A stretch of DNA of 9,065 nt, taken from NCBI GenBank assembly GCA_945869245.1, contig CAMBOY010000110.1:1-9065 (forward strand), read 5' to 3'. This DNA is from Hydrogenophaga intermedia (GTDB lineage Bacteria; Pseudomonadota; Gammaproteobacteria; Burkholderiales; Burkholderiaceae_C). The notes beneath the pieces are model-generated. The model ran no database searches and was not told the DNA's origin. It saw only the letters and a list, made by a program, of their open reading frames with translations. Below are positions 6,706-9,065 of the stretch, in pieces. The translations under genes and the position numbers were made by a program. Every line of letters starts with the position of its first letter. Position 1 is the stretch's first letter.

Positions 6706-7632
6706 ATGTCATTGCGCAAACACTTCACCAGCGACACCGTGGTGGCCGAGTCGCTGCAGAGCGACTGGGCCCAGCAGGGCTACCGCAGCGAAGACGACGC
6801 CCGCCAAGTCTCCAGCTTGGTACAAGACCTGATTGAGCACCGTCGCCACATCGCCTTGTCGTGCCGCGACGCCGACACCTTGGACCACTACAGCCGTCTG
6901 CTGGTGCGCGATCTGCGCCAGCGCGAATCGGTCAAGGTGGTGCCCTACTTTCCCAGCAGCACCGAGATGCTGCTGACCCGGCTCAACGAGTTGTTGGCGC
7001 AGGTCACCATTGAGCAAGCCATGCGGCGCGACAGTTCGCACAACAGCGATATCCATGTGTTTGTGCTGCACGACACCCCCTCGCTGGCGAACGCCGAGCT
7101 GACGCTGCTGGTACAGCTGATCAACGACTTGCCAGGTACCCAGCTGCGTCTGGTGCTGGTGCTCGACAGCGACGACCACGACCATGCGCGCCTGCCCCTG
7201 CTGGGCAAGCGCGCCCGCCACTGGGACGTGCCAGCGCTGGTGGGGGCCGAGGCCCTGGTTCGCGACAAGCGTCCCAGCGCCGAGCAGATCCCGGTGTTGC
7301 ACGACACACTCGCCGCCGCTGGCGCCACCGAGCCGGCGCGCACCGGGTGGTGGCAGCGGCTGGGTCGTTTGGTGTCGCGCAACACCGCGTCCGCAGCGGC
7401 GGCGGTGTGTCTGGTGGTGTTGGCCGGCCTGGGCGGCTTGAGCGGGTCGAACGACCCGTCCGCACCCGTGTCGCTGGCTGGCGCCGAGCACCGCCAATGG
7501 GGCGGCCCCATTGTGTTGGCGTCCTCGGCGGCCAACAGCGCGCCGGCGGTCGCGGTACCAGCGTGGCTCACCGCACGCTGCGCGCCGCCGTCGTCCAGCG
7601 CCGCTGGGGTGTGCGGTACAGAGCCGTCTTGA
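6706..7632 (+). CDS. Unrecognised membrane-anchored protein with AAA-like domain lacking a P-loop
   Basis: I do not recognise this 308-aa protein. The ATG has GGAG at 6694-6697 and lies 23 nt after flhB, so co-transcription is likely. Residues about 45-155 show the strand order of an AAA/RecA fold: HIALSC (48-53), VKVVPYF (76-82), DIHVFVLHD (115-123, Walker-B-like) and LRLVLVLDSD (147-156, sensor-strand-like). However, the first strand is followed by RDADTLDH with no Gly-Lys-Ser/Thr loop, so nucleotide binding looks lost. The general layout recalls the ATPases of the ExeA/MshM type, a tentative comparison. An Asp/His cluster lies at 154-160. A basic stretch (WWQRLGRLVSR) precedes one membrane helix at about 229-247, suggesting a cytoplasmic N-domain and a roughly 60-residue periplasmic tail with Cys292 and Cys303. 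Existence as a gene is well supported; function is unknown. Confidence 0.85.
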   Translation: MSLRKHFTSDTVVAESLQSDWAQQGYRSEDDARQVSSLVQDLIEHRRHIALSCRDADTLDHYSRLLVRDLRQRESVKVVPYFPSSTEMLLTRLNELLAQVTIEQAMRRDSSHNSDIHVFVLHDTPSLANAELTLLVQLINDLPGTQLRLVLVLDSDDHDHARLPLLGKRARHWDVPALVGAEALVRDKRPSAEQIPVLHDTLAAAGATEPARTGWWQRLGRLVSRNTASAAAAVCLVVLAGLGGLSGSNDPSAPVSLAGAEHRQWGGPIVLASSAANSAPAVAVPAWLTARCAPPSSSAAGVCGTEPS

Positions 7633-7643
7633 GGCAGTTCAAC

Positions 7644-7647
7644 GGAG
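7644..7647 (+). promoter_or_regulatory. Ribosome binding site deciding the start of the 144-aa gene
   Basis: GGAG lies ten bases before the ATG at 7658 and just after the stop of the preceding gene (7630-7632). The same frame is open further upstream to 7511, but that extension would overlap the preceding gene by about 120 nt and encodes an Arg-rich, out-of-frame-looking stretch. The shorter start is preferred. Confidence 0.6.
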
Positions 7648-7657
7648 CGCGTGTGCC

Positions 7658-8092
7658 ATGGCCAAAGCCAAATCGAAACTGATCGCCAACCGGTCTGCCC
7701 ACTCGGTGGCCTTGGCCAACGACGGCGTGGCCTCGCGCCACAGCGGAGCCACCAAAGTCAAAAAACAGGCGGTCGAGGCCGATGCGCCCGCGCCAGTCGC
7801 CCCGGCGCTGTCGCGCCCGGTGCGCACAGTGCGTCGGCCGGTCGACGGCTTGGTCGAGCCGGTGGTGGAGCCGGCGGTCGACGAGCCAGTGTCCGAGCCC
7901 GCCGTGGCAGCGCCTGCGCCGCGCAGGCGTGCCACCAAGCCGCGCACGTCTGCACCCACCGGCCCCGCCTTGAGCGACAGCACCCAAACCCGCATGCGTG
8001 AGATGAGCGAACGCCTGCAAGCCGTGCGGCAACAACTGGCCGATCTTCAGAACAAGAAGCGTCCGGCGCGAGCCGCCAGGAGAACCCCATGA
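7658..8092 (+). CDS. Unrecognised small basic protein with Glu-Pro repeats and coiled coil
   Basis: I do not recognise this 144-aa product. The N-terminal 45 residues are basic and start MAKAKSKLIANRSAHSVAL. A Pro/Ala-rich linker follows, containing four Glu-Pro steps at residues 67-68, 71-72, 76-77 and 80-81 in the pattern E-P-x-V. Then comes a basic segment (RRRATKPR, 89-96). The C-terminal part (about 110-134) has Met113, Met116, Leu120, Val123, Leu127 and Leu130 at heptad-like spacing, consistent with a short coiled coil, and the tail is Arg-rich. No signal peptide or membrane helix is seen, so it is probably cytoplasmic. Its stop overlaps the start of the next gene (ATGA at 8089-8092). 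The basic ends could bind nucleic acid or acidic partners, and the coiled coil could pair with the coiled coil encoded next door; both are inference. Low complexity lowers confidence in the product. Confidence 0.75.
   Translation: MAKAKSKLIANRSAHSVALANDGVASRHSGATKVKKQAVEADAPAPVAPALSRPVRTVRRPVDGLVEPVVEPAVDEPVSEPAVAAPAPRRRATKPRTSAPTGPALSDSTQTRMREMSERLQAVRQQLADLQNKKRPARAARRTP
8078..8082 (+). promoter_or_regulatory. Ribosome binding site for the last gene
   Basis: AGGAG sits inside the end of the 144-aa gene, six bases before the ATG at 8089. With the ATGA stop/start overlap it indicates translational coupling of the last two genes. Confidence 0.8.
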
Positions 8093-9065
8093 ACGCACCC
8101 GTCACCCCCGAGACCACCGCAGCGGCGCAGACCGGCACCGAGGCGCCCAGCGGCGCCGACGTGGTGGGCAGCGAGGCGCCCGGCTTTGTGCCCGCCGAGC
8201 CGCCACCCGCTGTGGCCGCCAACACCGAGGCGGCGCCCAGCGCGCCCGTCGGCCCACCGCCTGCGCCCGCTCCAAGCCGCGCCGCGCCGGCCTCGGCCAA
8301 GCCCGGCAAGTTCGACCACATTCAGGCCCAAATGGAATCGGTGGCCGCCCTCGTGCTCGACGCCGGCGATTTGGCCGGTCGCAGCGCCCAGGCCTCGCTC
8401 GATTTGGGCGCGGAACTCAAGTCCACCTGTGTGGAGCTGGAGAAAGTCACTCAAAACGGCCACAAGAAGCTGCAATGGCTGTTGATTGGTGCCGGTTCCG
8501 CCATGCTGCTGGCGCTGGTGTTTTTTATGATCATGGGCGTGCGCATGGTCAGTCGCATCAACCAACTCGACGCCATGGTGATCGAGGTGGGCAAAAAAGT
8601 GATTGAACTCAACACCGGGCTGGCTTCGCTTGACACGGTCAACACCACCTTGACCGAGATGGCGCAGCGCCAAGAGGCTTTGCGCCAGGCCAGCACCGAG
8701 ATCGAAGGCCGCATCGAAGCCTCGCTCAAACAATCCGAAGCCATGGTGCAGCAAGTGCCCGCACAAACCGCCCAACAAGTGGCGGCCACCAGTGAAAACC
8801 TGGTCAAGCAGGTGCAAGGCATCAACTCCCGGCTGCAGACCCAGGCCTCGGCGGTGCAAACCCTGTCGCGCGACGTGCAATCGCTCAAGGGTTCGGTGGG
8901 CAATGTGGACAAGCTCAACCGCGACGTGCAAGCGCTCGTGACCTTGCAGCGCGAACGCTATCTGGAAGCGCTGCAGAAAAACCAAGCCGCTGCAGCCGCC
9001 GCTGCTGCCGCGCGGGAAGCCGCGCCTGCGCCCGCACCGGCAAGGGATCGGGCGGTGCAATACCC
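8089..9065 (+). CDS. Unrecognised single-pass membrane coiled-coil protein (3' partial)
   Basis: The frame from this ATG is open to the window end (325 complete codons, no stop), so the 3' end is missing. I do not recognise the product. Residues 1 to about 75 are Ala/Pro/Glu-rich and probably disordered. Residues 76-125 form a likely amphipathic helical segment (FDHIQAQMESVAALVLDAG onward). One membrane helix lies at about 131-150 (LLIGAGSAMLLALVFFMIMG). After it, about 155-300 is Gln/Ala/Ser/Thr-rich with regularly spaced Leu and Val, a long coiled coil. An Ala-rich run and a Pro/Ala stretch follow near the window end. Basic residues flank both sides of the helix, so topology is unclear. The overlap with the preceding gene suggests the two products work together. 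The shape recalls receptor or scaffold proteins, but I see no methyl-accepting signalling hairpin or other named domain. Confidence 0.85.
   Translation, partial: MNAPVTPETTAAAQTGTEAPSGADVVGSEAPGFVPAEPPPAVAANTEAAPSAPVGPPPAPAPSRAAPASAKPGKFDHIQAQMESVAALVLDAGDLAGRSAQASLDLGAELKSTCVELEKVTQNGHKKLQWLLIGAGSAMLLALVFFMIMGVRMVSRINQLDAMVIEVGKKVIELNTGLASLDTVNTTLTEMAQRQEALRQASTEIEGRIEASLKQSEAMVQQVPAQTAQQVAATSENLVKQVQGINSRLQTQASAVQTLSRDVQSLKGSVGNVDKLNRDVQALVTLQRERYLEALQKNQAAAAAAAAAREAAPAPAPARDRAVQY

Noticed and set aside
5435..6712. 425-codon open frame on the - strand opposite flhB
   Set aside because: Covers all of flhB in antisense, His/Gln/Gly-rich, no domain seen; a shadow of flhB codon bias.
7511..7657. 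Upstream extension of the 144-aa gene frame
   Set aside because: It would overlap the preceding gene by about 120 nt with Arg-rich shadow-like sequence, and the ATG at 7658 has its own ribosome site.
8047..9060. 337-codon open frame on the - strand opposite the last gene
   Set aside because: The + strand frame from 8089 has a good ribosome site, a coupled start and a sensible membrane/coiled-coil product. The antisense frame is His/Gly/Arg-rich and unsupported.
1..9065. tRNA, rRNA, CRISPR arrays, insertion sequences, attachment sites
   Set aside because: No cloverleaf, regularly spaced direct repeats, transposase frame or terminal inverted repeats were seen; the window is almost wholly coding.

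Overview
This window is a dense, high-GC, single-direction gene cluster from a motile Gram-negative bacterium. All twelve genes that can be supported lie on the + strand. Nine are flagellar export and motor-switch genes in the order fliK (5' end missing), fliL, fliM, fliN, fliO, fliP, fliQ, fliR, flhB. Protein style (for example the FliN and FliP sequences) and base composition suggest a betaproteobacterium, probably Burkholderiales and perhaps a Comamonadaceae-like lineage. That placement is inferred from overall resemblance, not from a search.

Layout. Positions 1-1382 hold the hook-length ruler FliK. Positions 1404-3356 hold FliL (stator-associated), FliM and FliN (switch complex, C ring). 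Positions 3384-5535 hold FliO, FliP, FliQ and FliR, the assembly factor and core channel of the flagellar type III export gate. FlhB, the substrate-specificity switch of that gate, follows at 5528-6682 and overlaps fliR. Gaps between genes are only 10-36 nt, or the genes overlap (fliO/fliP 4 nt, fliR/flhB 8 nt). This points to one polycistronic unit with translational coupling. I saw no convincing internal promoter or intrinsic terminator. No gene-free stretch exceeds 36 nt.

Positions 6706-9065 hold three further genes in the same direction and with the same tight spacing, none of which I recognise. The first (308 aa) looks like an AAA/RecA-type domain that has lost its nucleotide-binding loop, followed by one membrane helix and a short tail with two cysteines. 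The second (144 aa) is a small basic protein with Glu-Pro repeats and a C-terminal coiled coil. The third (at least 325 aa, running off the window end) is a single-pass membrane protein with an Ala/Pro-rich N-terminus and a long coiled coil. In polar-flagellum clusters such as those of Pseudomonas and Vibrio, flhB is followed by flhA, flhF and flhG/fleN, so this trio occupies an unexpected position. It is the best candidate here for something undescribed, possibly a membrane-anchored accessory to the flagellum or its placement, but that role is inferred from position and architecture only.

Two sequence variants in the known genes are worth checking. FlhB carries NPEH in place of the usual NPTH autocleavage motif, and the CheY-binding N-terminus of FliM departs from the canonical form.
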